From positions 1 to 57,128 of the forward strand of contig JADLFO010000023.1 of the NCBI GenBank assembly GCA_020845455.1: a stretch of DNA of 57,128 nucleotides. The letters run 5' to 3'. The position numbers and the translations under genes were made by a program. Source of the stretch: Caldilineaceae bacterium. GTDB lineage: Bacteria; Chloroflexota; Anaerolineae; Caldilineales; Caldilineaceae. Shown piece by piece: positions 1 to 8,818 of the stretch. Position 1 is the first letter of the stretch. Every line of letters starts with the position of its first letter. The notes beneath the pieces are model-generated. The model was not told the DNA's origin. It saw only the letters and a program-made list of their open reading frames with translations, and did not search any database.

Positions 1-117
1 CCAGGCATGCGCTGGAGCCGCCGTGGGGCCGAACACCTCCTGCCCATTCGCACGGCCGTCATGAGCAAGTGCTTCGACGCCACCTGGACCGCCACCCAAA
101 ATCTGCCCCTAACGTGA
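1..117 (+). pseudogene. C-terminal end of a probable transposase (partial at window edge)
   Basis: An open frame enters from the left edge and stops at TGA 115-117, giving 38 residues. It contains GMRWSRRGAEHLLPIR followed by a Cys-Phe-Asp-x-x-Trp segment. The Arg-Trp-Ser...Gly-Ala-Glu...Leu-x-x-Arg...Phe-Asp-x-x-Trp pattern resembles the C-terminus of transposases such as ISKra4-type elements, but I recognise this only by general pattern. Whether the gene is intact cannot be judged, because the start lies outside the window. No terminal inverted repeat could be identified between its stop and the tRNA promoter. Confidence 0.4.
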
Positions 118-142
118 GATAGACCCTAGCCACCGGCCGAAT

Positions 143-171
143 TTGACAAGCCCTCCGCGTTTTCGTATACT
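143..171 (+). promoter_or_regulatory. Sigma-70-type promoter of tRNA-Asn
   Basis: TTGACA (143-148) and TATACT (166-171) are separated by exactly 17 bases, followed by a G-rich stretch. Transcription would start near 178, about 20 bases before the tRNA. This is the best promoter match in the window and sets the local -10 preference (TATACT) used to judge other sites. Confidence 0.85.
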
Positions 172-197
172 CGGGGGGTAACATTGCGTTGCGCCAG

Positions 198-270
198 TCC
201 TCGGTAGCTCAATTGGCAGAGCATCCGGCTGTTAACCGGAGTGTTGTTGGTTCGAGTCCATCCCGAGGAG
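198..270 (+). tRNA. tRNA-Asn (anticodon GTT)
   Basis: A complete cloverleaf can be drawn. The acceptor arms TCCTCGG (198-204) and CCGAGGA (263-269) pair and are followed by discriminator G. The D-arm is present, and the anticodon stem TCCGG/CCGGA encloses loop CTGTTAA with anticodon GTT at 231-233. The T-arm contains GGTTCGAGTCC. The encoded 3' end is G-C-T, so CCA must be added after transcription. The T-arm and discriminator match bacterial tRNA-Asn. It lies between its own promoter and a terminator, so it is a single-gene unit. Confidence 0.97.
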
Positions 271-283
271 CTAGATTGTCAGG

Positions 284-314
284 CCCGCCGGCAAACCCGG
301 CGGGTTTTGTTTTT
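284..314 (+). terminator. Rho-independent terminator of tRNA-Asn
   Basis: CCCGCCGG (284-291) pairs perfectly with CCGGCGGG (297-304) around a short loop and is followed by TTTTGTTTTT. It begins 13 bases after the tRNA. Confidence 0.9.
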
Positions 315-445
315 GCCTCTGCTGCGTAGGACCTCCTACAGCCAGCACGCCGCGCCTATGACACTCTTACCATGACACTATGAACGGAACAGTGCGCCGT
401 TTTTCGGCATCCGCCTTGTCTGGTGCGCCCGCCAGGAGAGTACCC

Positions 446-1615
446 ATGCCCCGTCTGCTGCCGATGATTTATGCGCTGACCCTGATCACCCTACTCCTTG
501 CCGGGTGTGGATCGCCGCCCGCCGCACCAACCGGCACACCCCTGCCCGCGGCTACAGGCGTTCAACTCTTGCCCGCCGCAGCGCCCCCCAGCGATCTGCT
601 GATCTCCGGCTGGCGCACCGTGCCGTGGACTGAAATTCGCTCCGGCGGCCCGCCCAAGGACGGCATCCCTGCCGTGGACGACCCCACCTTCGAGAGCGTA
701 GAGGCTGCCTCCGCCTGGTTAAGCGAACGCGACCCGCTGATCGTTTTCACCCATAACGGCGCGGTGCGCGGCTATCCGCTCGCCATCCTGATCTGGCATG
801 AGATCGTCAACGACACGGTGGGCGGCGCGCCGGTCGGCATCACCTTCTGCCCACTGTGCAACGCCAGCATCGTCTTTGACCGCACCTTCCAGGGCCAAGT
901 GCTCGACTTCGGCGCCACCGGGCTGCTGCGCCACAGCGACTTGGTGATGTATGACCGCCAGTCCGAAAGCTGGTGGCAGCAGGCCACCGGCCAGGCCATC
1001 GTGGGGCGATGGGCCGGAGAGCAGTTGACCTTTCTGCCCAGCCAGGTAATCAGCTTTGGCGACTTCGCCGCTGCCTTCCCCGCAGCGCAAGTGCTGGCGC
1101 GGCCTGCCCTGCCGCGCAGCTATGGCAGCAACCCCTATACCGGCTATGACAGCCCAAAAGGCCGCCCGTTTCTCTATGAAGGCAAACTGGACCCACGGCT
1201 GCCCGCCATGGAACGAGTGGTGGGGCTGGAGATCGGCGGTAGCGTGCGCGCCTATCCGTTTACACGGCTGGCCGAAGTGGGGGCGATCAATGACACGCTA
1301 GGCGGGCAGCCCATCGCCGTCCTGCATAAATCGGGCACGGCCAGCGCCCTAGACAGCCGCACGATCGGCGAAGGCCGCGACGTGGGCAGCAGCGCCGTCT
1401 TCCTGCGCCGTGTGGATGGACAGGAGTTAACCTTGCGCGCCGCCGAGGATGGCCGCTTTGTCGATGCCGAGACCGGCACAATTTGGAACCTGTTGGGGCA
1501 AGCCGAAGAGGGGCCGCTGGCGGGCAGACAGCTAGAGCCGGTGTTGGCCTTCGACCACTTTTGGTTTGCGTGGTCGGCCTTCTTCCCACAGACAGAGGTC
1601 TACGGCGAGGGATAG
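446..1615 (+). CDS. DUF3179 domain-containing lipoprotein
   Basis: The product is a 389-residue protein. I start it at ATG 446 because AGGAGAG (434-440) lies 5 bases upstream; the in-frame ATG at 380 has no comparable site. The N-terminus is a lipoprotein signal with lipobox LAGC and Cys21 as the lipidation residue, followed by a Pro/Thr/Ala-rich tether. The rest matches the DUF3179 family: an Ala-Tyr-Pro-Leu...Trp-His-Glu-Ile-Val-Asn-Asp segment, a C-P-L-C pair near residue 137, and a Ser-Asp-Leu-Val-Met-Tyr-Asp-Arg segment, with a partial second copy of the Ala-Tyr-Pro motif near residue 270. The function of DUF3179 proteins is not established; the paired cysteines suggest metal or redox chemistry outside the membrane. 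It is a stand-alone gene, convergent with the leftward operon that ends at 1634. Confidence 0.85.
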   Translation: MPRLLPMIYALTLITLLLAGCGSPPAAPTGTPLPAATGVQLLPAAAPPSDLLISGWRTVPWTEIRSGGPPKDGIPAVDDPTFESVEAASAWLSERDPLIVFTHNGAVRGYPLAILIWHEIVNDTVGGAPVGITFCPLCNASIVFDRTFQGQVLDFGATGLLRHSDLVMYDRQSESWWQQATGQAIVGRWAGEQLTFLPSQVISFGDFAAAFPAAQVLARPALPRSYGSNPYTGYDSPKGRPFLYEGKLDPRLPAMERVVGLEIGGSVRAYPFTRLAEVGAINDTLGGQPIAVLHKSGTASALDSRTIGEGRDVGSSAVFLRRVDGQELTLRAAEDGRFVDAETGTIWNLLGQAEEGPLAGRQLEPVLAFDHFWFAWSAFFPQTEVYGEG

Positions 1616-1633
1616 CAGCACGCGCTCAATTGC

Positions 1634-2425
1634 CTACTCCCAACACGACCCCGTCAGCGGCACTTCGTCCAGCCGCAGCGCCGTGCGCCCGCTGGGGTCC
1701 AAGGTGATGCGGTAGCGCCGCCAGGGCAGATAGAAATAGGTATAGCCGCGCAGACAGACCTCGTTCACCTGGGTTTCGCCAAACATCGATTCAGGGTTGG
1801 TGATCGGCGCCAGACGACGGATATCCTCCAGCGCCAGCCGCTGCACCCAGATGCCGGTGATGCGGTAGGTAAATTCGGCGGAGCGGCGCGCGTTGTTCGC
1901 CAGCCGCGCGTCCTCATGCACGACGCGCGGCTGGGGCGGGTCTAAAATACGCGGCATCAACGCCCAGGGCAGCAGCGCCAAAAAGACAAAAAAGAGCAGT
2001 TTCGACCGCCACGAGCGTTGCTCCCACTGCATCGCCACCCCCACCAAACGCCAGACCACGCTCGCCCCCAGCCACAGCAGCCACAGCATCAGCAGGTTGA
2101 GCAGAAAATCGAGCAGCGCCACATGGCTCATCCCGCGCAGGTCGATCAGCGCAATGGGCAGCGGAAAGCCTCGCCAGCCGGTGCAGCCCGATGGGCAGCC
2201 CGCATAGTAGGGCGGCACGACAAAGAGATAGTAGCCGGCGATGCACATCAACAGCGCCGCTAAGAAGGTGACCATCACAATGCGAAACCAGTAGCGCGTC
2301 TGCTGCATCCACCAGACTATCATCAGCGCGATCAGCAGCCCGGCCACCACGGCCAGCCCCAGATCGACCAGGTCGGCAAAATAGACCCAGCCCTGCAGCC
2401 ACTCCGGCAACCCTCGCCTGGGCAT
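1634..2425 (-). CDS. Four-helix membrane protein of unknown function
   Basis: A 263-residue protein whose N-terminal 165 residues contain about four hydrophobic helices (roughly residues 18-38, 46-70, 98-125 and 142-160). A polar C-terminal domain of about 100 residues follows. There is no signal peptide and no motif I recognise. It is the last gene of a three-gene leftward operon, starting 9 bases after its upstream neighbour stops, so co-translation is likely. The partners are a SH3b/TPTPT surface protein and another membrane-anchored protein, which suggests an envelope-associated role; this is inference from context only. Confidence 0.7.
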   Translation of the reverse strand: MPRRGLPEWLQGWVYFADLVDLGLAVVAGLLIALMIVWWMQQTRYWFRIVMVTFLAALLMCIAGYYLFVVPPYYAGCPSGCTGWRGFPLPIALIDLRGMSHVALLDFLLNLLMLWLLWLGASVVWRLVGVAMQWEQRSWRSKLLFFVFLALLPWALMPRILDPPQPRVVHEDARLANNARRSAEFTYRITGIWVQRLALEDIRRLAPITNPESMFGETQVNEVCLRGYTYFYLPWRRYRITLDPSGRTALRLDEVPLTGSCWE

Positions 2426-2434
2426 CGCTTCCCC

Positions 2435-5400
2435 CTAGGGTGTCTCCAGCAGGCTATCGGGCGCTTGCCAGCAGAGAAAGGCGCGGCTCATGCTGGCGGG
2501 CAGCAGGAAAAGCGCCTGGGGCCGGTCGGCGCCATCCCAGCGCGCCAATTCCAGGCTGCCGTCCTCCAGCCCTGCCACTGTCAGCGTATAGGGGCCGGCT
2601 TGGCAGACGGCAAAATCGCGCAGGTCGCGCTGATTAGGGAATAGATAGCTGCGCACCTGCACCACGCCGCTCGGTTGGTCGCCGCCGGGCAGTTGCACCA
2701 ACACCACCCCAAAGCGTTCGATGCCAAAGGTGTCGCCGGGGGCAAAGCGGGCGCGCGCCGTCACCAGCCGCTCATTGCCCTGCCAGCCCAGATTGGGCGC
2801 GAGAAACTCAAAACGGTTCTCGGCCGCATAGACCGTCCGGATCGTGCTGGCCCCGCGACCGCTCAGTGTCAAGACGCGCAGTTGGTTGGCAGGCCGGATA
2901 AAGCCGGAGGTCAAGCTTCCGTGCTCCGGGTCATAGACAAAATAGGCCAGCTTTGTCCCATCCGGGCTGACCTGGAGCGGGCCGCGATAGGCATCGGGCG
3001 TCAACACCAGTTGCGGCGTGTCCACAACCTCGCCGCCCGCGCCCGTATCAGCCTTCACCGTCACACGGAAGACGCCGGTATTTAGCTGCTGCCCCCCTTG
3101 GCCCACGCTGTCGAGCAAGAGCGTCACCTGGCTCAGCACGCCGCTCGCCGGGTCATATTCCGGATAGACCGCCACCAGCACCGGCGTCAGATTGGCCTGG
3201 ATCACCGGGCCGGCGCCCTGGAACAGCGCCCCCGTGGCGCGCAGCCAGAGCGCCACCCGCCCCGTCTGCGGGTCATAGTGCCAAAGCTGCCACTGATCTA
3301 GATCAGCCTGGGGCGTCTCAATCCACCACAGCCCGGCAAACGCATCGGCCGCCACCCCGCGCAGTGAATGAAACGGCTGGGCAAAAATCTGCACCCCGGT
3401 ACCGTCATCCCGAATCCAGCTAAAGCGATTGGGGCCGGTAGGTGCATCCTGCGTGCTGACGACCACCCCCGCTGCGGCATCGAGACCGGCCCAGACCGCC
3501 GCGCGCTCGTCGGTCCAAAGCTGGCGCAGCGTCCCCGACGTCTCCAACAGATAGACGCCCGGCTCCTCCCGGCTGCCCATCATCCCCACCGCCAGCCCCT
3601 GGCCCACCGGCACAGCGAGATCGGGCAGGTTCAGCAGCCGCGCGCGCTCCTGCGCCGGCATGGCGGCGATGCGCACTTGCGCCGCCAAGAACCGGCTGGG
3701 GTCATCCGACTGCGGCCCGCCGCTGACATAGACTTGTGTCCCCGGCCACAGCAGTTCGGCGGGCGCAGGCGCCCAGTCCGCCGGAAACACGCCAAATAGC
3801 CCGGTCCAGATCTGGACGGCGGCGTTCTCCACCACCAACTGATAGCCCTGTCCCCCAGCGCCCGTCGCCGGGATCGGCGCATGGGGGTCGGCAGGGGCGC
3901 GTTCCCCGCCAATCGTCAGGACCAGCTCTTGGCCTGCCACAGGCTGCGGCGCGACAATCGCCGCCTGCGGTTCGGGCGCGGGCGACTGCATGGCCGCGGT
4001 CGCCATCGGCGTGGGCGTCAGCGTAGCGGTCGGCGCGCCCGGCGACGGCGTAAAGGTGGGCGTCGGCGACATCACCGGCGTGCCGTCGGCATGATAGCGG
4101 GGCAAAAAGGCCAGGTCACCGCTGACCTGCAAGAGGTCGGTCGCCATCCAGCCGATCACGCCGTTTTGCGGGCCGCCGGGCTGGTTGACGCGCAGCACGA
4201 TCCAATCGCCCGCTTCGGTGATGCCATAGAGGTCGAGCGCCACCCCATAGGTCAACTGCGCCACAGGCGGGTATTCGGTCGCCGGCCCGGCGCGCAGATT
4301 GGCAGGCGAGCGGAAGACAATGGCGCGCGCCAGCGGCGCTTGGTCGGCGGGGATCTCCGGCAGCGGATAGAGCGGCGTGGTGGGCGTCGGGCTGGGCGTC
4401 TCGGTAGCGGTCGGTTCGGGCAGCGGCGTCGCCGTCGGCGTAAAGGTGGGCGGCGGCGTGGCGGTATAGGTCGGCGTCTGGGAAGGGGTGGCGGTGGCCG
4501 ATTGCGTGGCGGTCGCAGTCGACGTCGGCGTGGCTGAAGGCGTAAAGGTAGGCGTGGGCGTAAAGGTGGGGGAGGATTCCGCCACCGCGCCTTCGGGCAG
4601 CGGCGGCCCTGCGTCTTCTGCCGGCGCAGCCGCCTCGGCGGGCAGCGGCGGCGCGGGCGTGACCCAATCTTCGCTCTGATACGGCTCCGCTGGCATCAAC
4701 CCCGCCACTCGATACGCCCCCTCGGCATCTTGCTCAAAAAAGGCCACAAAGCTACGGCTGCGGTCGGCGTTGTCAAAAAAGCGCACCCGGTCGGTGATCG
4801 TGTTGCCCAAGACATCGCGGCCGTCGGCATCCTGGTAGATGCCCATCCAGATCGCGGGCCGGCTCAGCCCCATGTCATAGGCCTGCTGGAGCAGGTCCAG
4901 CCGGCTGGCATAGTTGGAGGCCTCGTTCAAGTTCTGGGCGCGCAGCAGTTCCAACAGGTGCGAGAGCGCGGTCAGCGGCGTCGAACGCAGCACAGCCTCC
5001 TGCAAATTATAGCCCGGCTGCATCACGCCCGACATTTCGGCAGCGTCTTCAACCGTGGCGAAGCGCCAGCGTGTAACCGCCCATTGGCGGGCCAAAGGCG
5101 GCTGTTCGACAAACGCATTCGGCGCGTTAACCCGGCTGCGTAGTTCGCTGTCGCTGCCCAACGGCGCGGCGACCACCAGGTCGGGCAGCAGCGCGCCTTC
5201 AGCCTCGACCAACTGTAGCTCGCTGCCGCTCGCCGGGATCGCCCACAGCGGCGTCGTGCGGCTGCTCCAGAGCAGGTCAAAATCGGCGCCGGGCTGCGGC
5301 TGCGCCAGCACATAGACGTTGAGGTTTTCGGTCAGATCGGGCCGCTCTACCAGCAGCACATAAAACTGCCCCAGAAAATCCTGGCGCATGAGGCCGTGGC

Positions 5401-6022
5401 TCAGCCCGCCTATCAGGCTCGTATAGTCGGGGCTGCCGCGCGAGCCGATTAGATCGGCCAGCATTTGGCTGCGGATGCGGTTGCGGTCGTTTGGCTCACG
5501 CCAGAGCAAGAGGGGCAACACCTGGCCTTGCGGCGTGCGCGGCGCGACCAACGCGGCCCAGGGTTCGCTCTGGAGCAGAAAATAGGCCGCCGGGACATAG
5601 AGCAGCCCCTGCTCCTGGGCGATGCGGCGCAGCAGCGCCTCGGCCTGCTCCGGCGTGAAATCGCCCATCGAACTGCTGCCCAGCCCGTCTACCGCCAACT
5701 GTTGATAGCGTCCCGCCCATTCCTCCAGCGAGGCGGGCGTCGCCGTGGGCGTAGGCGAGAGCGTGGGCGTGGGCGAGAGCGTTGGGGTCGGGCTAGGGGT
5801 GGGCGTGCCCGAGGGGGTCGGCGTCGGCGTTACAGTCGGCGGGACGATCACGGTGGGCGTGGCCGAAAGCAACGCCACCAGTTCCGCCTGCACGTCCAAT
5901 AATTCCTGGCGCACGCGCAGCCGCCCCCGCGCCACCCCGAGATTGTAGACAATGACGAGGACGACGATGGCAACCAGGGCGATCAGAAAGGCGGTTTGGA
6001 GACGCGGCTTGTCCTGAAGCAT
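2435..6022 (-). CDS. Membrane-anchored extracellular protein with SH3b domain and TPTPT linkers
   Basis: A 1195-residue protein. A single transmembrane helix near residues 11-30 anchors it, with the bulk outside. Three Thr-Pro-rich low-complexity linkers (about residues 60-95, 487-560 and 665-685) separate folded regions. An unassigned domain lies at about 97-480. A bacterial SH3 (SH3b) domain is at about 575-655, with an Asn-Leu-Arg-Ala-Gly-Pro segment and a Gly-Trp-Met-Ala pair, the usual cell-wall or peptide binding fold. The C-terminal 350 residues have repeated strands with Leu-Ala-Tyr-Phe and Ser-Pro-Asp-Gly-Thr signatures typical of beta-propellers. The start has only a weak ribosome site and lies 15 bases after the previous gene, consistent with coupling. 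The precise role is unknown. Confidence 0.75.
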   Translation of the reverse strand: MLQDKPRLQTAFLIALVAIVVLVIVYNLGVARGRLRVRQELLDVQAELVALLSATPTVIVPPTVTPTPTPSGTPTPSPTPTLSPTPTLSPTPTATPASLEEWAGRYQQLAVDGLGSSSMGDFTPEQAEALLRRIAQEQGLLYVPAAYFLLQSEPWAALVAPRTPQGQVLPLLLWREPNDRNRIRSQMLADLIGSRGSPDYTSLIGGLSHGLMRQDFLGQFYVLLVERPDLTENLNVYVLAQPQPGADFDLLWSSRTTPLWAIPASGSELQLVEAEGALLPDLVVAAPLGSDSELRSRVNAPNAFVEQPPLARQWAVTRWRFATVEDAAEMSGVMQPGYNLQEAVLRSTPLTALSHLLELLRAQNLNEASNYASRLDLLQQAYDMGLSRPAIWMGIYQDADGRDVLGNTITDRVRFFDNADRSRSFVAFFEQDAEGAYRVAGLMPAEPYQSEDWVTPAPPLPAEAAAPAEDAGPPLPEGAVAESSPTFTPTPTFTPSATPTSTATATQSATATPSQTPTYTATPPPTFTPTATPLPEPTATETPSPTPTTPLYPLPEIPADQAPLARAIVFRSPANLRAGPATEYPPVAQLTYGVALDLYGITEAGDWIVLRVNQPGGPQNGVIGWMATDLLQVSGDLAFLPRYHADGTPVMSPTPTFTPSPGAPTATLTPTPMATAAMQSPAPEPQAAIVAPQPVAGQELVLTIGGERAPADPHAPIPATGAGGQGYQLVVENAAVQIWTGLFGVFPADWAPAPAELLWPGTQVYVSGGPQSDDPSRFLAAQVRIAAMPAQERARLLNLPDLAVPVGQGLAVGMMGSREEPGVYLLETSGTLRQLWTDERAAVWAGLDAAAGVVVSTQDAPTGPNRFSWIRDDGTGVQIFAQPFHSLRGVAADAFAGLWWIETPQADLDQWQLWHYDPQTGRVALWLRATGALFQGAGPVIQANLTPVLVAVYPEYDPASGVLSQVTLLLDSVGQGGQQLNTGVFRVTVKADTGAGGEVVDTPQLVLTPDAYRGPLQVSPDGTKLAYFVYDPEHGSLTSGFIRPANQLRVLTLSGRGASTIRTVYAAENRFEFLAPNLGWQGNERLVTARARFAPGDTFGIERFGVVLVQLPGGDQPSGVVQVRSYLFPNQRDLRDFAVCQAGPYTLTVAGLEDGSLELARWDGADRPQALFLLPASMSRAFLCWQAPDSLLETP

Positions 6023-6037
6023 CGCTAGGCGCAGCGC

Positions 6038-6871
6038 TCAGTTCTGGATCGTGATCGTGACCTGACACGGCGGCGGCCAGTTGCCGGTCTGGTCCACCAC
6101 CACCAACTGTAAAGTCCATTCGCCATTGCCCAGCGCCGTCGTATCGACGCTGGCGAGCACGCCGTTTTCGACCGGGTTGTTGCCCCCGGTCAGATAGACG
6201 AAGCCGCCGCTCGCATTGGCGCCGGGCGCATACTCGATCTTGTAATATTGAAAGCTCTCGTGCGTGGCCCTGCCGATGATGTTGACCACCCCGCGCACCA
6301 CCTCGTTCTGGCCGGGGCGAAACAGGGCGGCGCGGCTGTCGGCGCAACTGGGCGCCAGTACCACGGGGGCCGGGGTCGCGGTCGGTTCCGGCGTGGACAC
6401 TTCTGCCACAGCCGTCTCTGCCGCGGCAGCCGCCTCCACAGTCGCAAGCTCTTCCGCTTCGGCGGGCGGCGTCGGCGTGCCGCCGTCCTCCGGCCCGCCG
6501 GCGCTCGCCAGGGCATCAGGGGCAAGCGTAGGGGATGCGGTCGGCGTCACGGCCAGAGGCGTATTGGTAGGGGTGAGCATAAACGGCAGCGCCGGAGCCG
6601 GCTGCAGCGCATCCCGCACCAAGGGCTGGACCGCGCTTGCCAGCGTCGTACTGACAAAATAGGTAAACCCCATCACCACCAGCAAAACCAGCGCCACCCC
6701 AAAGATACTATAGGTATCATGCACTGCCTTTTCGCGCTCTAAGGAAAAGACCGCCTGCTTGCGCTCGCCACGCACCAGCCAAATACGATAGAGTTGATAG
6801 AGCGCGACCAGCCCGCATATGGCATAGATCCAGGGCGCATAGTTGGCAACATATTGGATGACGATCCCCAT
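6038..6871 (-). CDS. Membrane protein with extracellular Ig-like C-terminal domain
   Basis: A 277-residue protein. Two hydrophobic helices (about residues 10-28 and 56-77) bracket a short cytoplasmic basic/charged loop. An Ala/Thr/Pro/Glu-rich linker (about 95-165) leads to a compact C-terminal domain of about 105 residues. That domain has the pattern of an Ig-like or Big-type beta-sandwich (a Val-Val-Arg-Gly-Val-Val-Asn-Ile-Ile-Gly segment, then Trp-Thr-Leu-Gln-Leu-Val-Val-Val-Asp). It is the first gene of the leftward operon with the SH3b protein and the four-helix protein. A specific function cannot be given. Confidence 0.7.
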   Translation of the reverse strand: MGIVIQYVANYAPWIYAICGLVALYQLYRIWLVRGERKQAVFSLEREKAVHDTYSIFGVALVLLVVMGFTYFVSTTLASAVQPLVRDALQPAPALPFMLTPTNTPLAVTPTASPTLAPDALASAGGPEDGGTPTPPAEAEELATVEAAAAAETAVAEVSTPEPTATPAPVVLAPSCADSRAALFRPGQNEVVRGVVNIIGRATHESFQYYKIEYAPGANASGGFVYLTGGNNPVENGVLASVDTTALGNGEWTLQLVVVDQTGNWPPPCQVTITIQN

Positions 6872-6880
6872 AGTGACCCT

Positions 6881-6910
6881 AGTCTACCCCTTGCCTGGGC
6901 AATCGTCCAA
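6881..6910 (-). promoter_or_regulatory. Probable promoter of the leftward surface-protein operon
   Basis: On the minus strand TTGGAC (6910-6905) and TAGACT (6886-6881) are separated by 18 bases. The predicted start of transcription (about 6874) is only a few bases from ATG 6871, so the message would be nearly leaderless. This makes the assignment less certain. Confidence 0.5.
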
Positions 6911-6932
6911 ACCTTATGGATCGCCCGCCAAT

Positions 6933-6961
6933 TTGGAAATGATGCAGTCGTCCTATATTAT
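6933..6961 (+). promoter_or_regulatory. Probable promoter of the gamma-glutamyltransferase gene
   Basis: TTGGAA (6933-6938) and TATTAT (6956-6961) have a 17-base spacer. The start of transcription near 6968 would give a leader of about 54 bases, including the AGGAG ribosome site before ATG 7022. It is divergent from the leftward promoter at 6881-6910, 22 bases away. Confidence 0.65.
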
Positions 6962-7021
6962 GCAGAGACAGGGTGAACCCGACCAAATCTACCTGTCCCC
7001 ATTCCACCGGCAGGAGCCTCT

Positions 7022-8695
7022 ATGAAATTCGACGCCGTCTTCCGTTCACGCCGCAGCAATGTGCTCGCCACGCGCGGCATCGTCGCCACCGGCCAGCCCT
7101 TGGCTGCTCAGGCGGGCCTCGACATCCTCAAAGCCGGCGGCAACGCCGCCGACGCCGCCATCGCCACCGCAGCCATGCTCAACGTGGTCGAACCGACCTC
7201 GACCGGCATCGGCGGCGACTGCTTCGCCCTCTATTGGGACGCCAGGACCAAACAGGTGACGGCGCTCAACGGCTCCGGCCGCGCCCCCGCCGCGGCCGGT
7301 ATCGCCGAAGTGCGCCGCCTGGGCTATACCGGCATGCCCGCCTTCACCGGCCATGCGGTCAGCATCCCGGGCACGGTGGCCGGCTGGTGTGACTTGTTGG
7401 AGCGCCACGGACGCTTGGCGCTGGCCGATGTGCTGCAGCCCGCCATTTGGACCGCCGAACACGGCTATCCGGTCAGCGAGCTGATCGCCACCACCTGGGC
7501 CGGCCAGACGGCGAAACTGCGCCGCGACGCCGGCTGGGCCGCGAACGAGCTGGACAACGGCCCCGAACAGCCAAGCGGCCACGAACTTCTGATCGACGGC
7601 CGCGCCCCGCGCATGGGCGAGATCATGCGTATCCCTACCCTGGGCCAGACGCTGCGCGGCATCGCCGCCGAAGGCAAAGACTATATCTATCGCGGCGAGT
7701 TCGCACACAAACTGAGCGAGCATGTGCAGCGCTACGGCGGCTGGATCACACCCGCCGATATGGCGGCGCATATCAGCACCTGGGATGAGCCGATCAGCAC
7801 CACCTATCGTGGGGTCACGCTCTATGAATGCCCGCCTAACGGCCAAGGGCTGGCCGCCATCATCGCCGCCAACCTGGCCTCCGGCTTCGACTTGGCCTGC
7901 ATGTCGCCGGTGGACCGCGTCCACACGATGATCGAATGTATGCGTCTGGCCTTTGCCGACGCCCAGCAATGGGTGTGCGACCCGCGCGTCGTTCCCATTC
8001 CATTGGCCGAACTGGCCGGCATGGACTATGCCGCACGGCGGCGCAAACGCATCTCGCCCCAGCGCGCCGCCCAGCATGTGCCCTTTGGCGACCCCATGGC
8101 CGGTTCCGACACCGTCTATCTATGCGTGGTCGACGGCGAAGGCAATGCGTGCAGCTTTATCAACAGCCTCTATCAAGGCACCGGCACCGGGCTGGTTGTC
8201 CCCGGCACCGGCGTGAGCCTGCAAAATCGCGCCGCGCTCTTTGTGCTGGATGCCGACCACCCCAACGCGCTCGCGCCCAACAAGCGTCCCTACCAGACCA
8301 TCATCCCGGCCATGACCACCCAGAACGGTGAACTGCACGCCGCGCTGGGCGTCATGGGTGGCTATATGCAGCCCCAGGGCCACTTCCAAATGCTGGTCAA
8401 CCTGGTGGATTTGGGCATGTCGCCGCAGATGGCGCTGGACGTTCCACGCTGGCAGTTGGCCGGCCCCGCCGCCGGGCTGGGCGCAGCCGAAGCCGGCGGG
8501 CTGGTACAGATGGAAGAAGGCTGGGACTTTGGGCTGCTCGCCGAACTGGCGCGCCGCGGCCACCGCATCGCACCAGTGGACGGCTTTGGCCGCATCGGGT
8601 TTGGCGGCGGCCAGATCATTCTGCGCGACCCGCAAACGGGCGTGCTGGCCGCGGGCAGCGACCCGCGCAAGGACGGCTGCGCGGCCGCCTGGTAG
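7022..8695 (+). CDS. Gamma-glutamyltransferase family protein (YwrD-like)
   Basis: A 557-residue N-terminal nucleophile hydrolase of the gamma-glutamyltranspeptidase family. These enzymes cleave or transfer the gamma-glutamyl group of glutathione and related amides and self-cleave at a Thr. The N-terminus has the family segment with A-Q-A-G-L-D-I-L-K-A-G-G-N-A-A-D-A-A, and a G-I-G-G-D-C-F segment follows. The expected nucleophile is the Thr in the Gly-Ser-Asp-Thr-Val-Tyr-Leu segment near residue 364, followed by V-V-D-G-E-G-N-A. The version with D-T-V-Y and later L-Q-N-R-A is that of the YwrD-like branch rather than classical GGT. No signal peptide is evident, so it is probably cytoplasmic. 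A CAGGAG ribosome site lies 5 bases before ATG 7022. The substrate is uncertain. Confidence 0.88.
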   Translation: MKFDAVFRSRRSNVLATRGIVATGQPLAAQAGLDILKAGGNAADAAIATAAMLNVVEPTSTGIGGDCFALYWDARTKQVTALNGSGRAPAAAGIAEVRRLGYTGMPAFTGHAVSIPGTVAGWCDLLERHGRLALADVLQPAIWTAEHGYPVSELIATTWAGQTAKLRRDAGWAANELDNGPEQPSGHELLIDGRAPRMGEIMRIPTLGQTLRGIAAEGKDYIYRGEFAHKLSEHVQRYGGWITPADMAAHISTWDEPISTTYRGVTLYECPPNGQGLAAIIAANLASGFDLACMSPVDRVHTMIECMRLAFADAQQWVCDPRVVPIPLAELAGMDYAARRRKRISPQRAAQHVPFGDPMAGSDTVYLCVVDGEGNACSFINSLYQGTGTGLVVPGTGVSLQNRAALFVLDADHPNALAPNKRPYQTIIPAMTTQNGELHAALGVMGGYMQPQGHFQMLVNLVDLGMSPQMALDVPRWQLAGPAAGLGAAEAGGLVQMEEGWDFGLLAELARRGHRIAPVDGFGRIGFGGGQIILRDPQTGVLAAGSDPRKDGCAAAW

Positions 8696-8818
8696 CGGCG
8701 TGCTTGGATGCGCTCATGGATTAGGTCGATGCCGACCTGTGCCCGGCGCTGATGCCGCGGGCAATGATGCACACAAGCAATGGTGCATATGAGCGATGTT
8801 GCACATGGAGATATCAAG

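Noticed and set aside
326..339. Palindrome GTAGGA-CC-TCCTAC upstream of the DUF3179 gene
   Set aside because: Only 6-base arms and no associated promoter boxes; it may be chance in GC-rich sequence.
3970..5830. Repetitive DNA that could suggest a CRISPR array or minisatellite
   Set aside because: The repeats are in-frame Thr-Pro linkers of the surface protein, with no unique spacers and no cas genes nearby.
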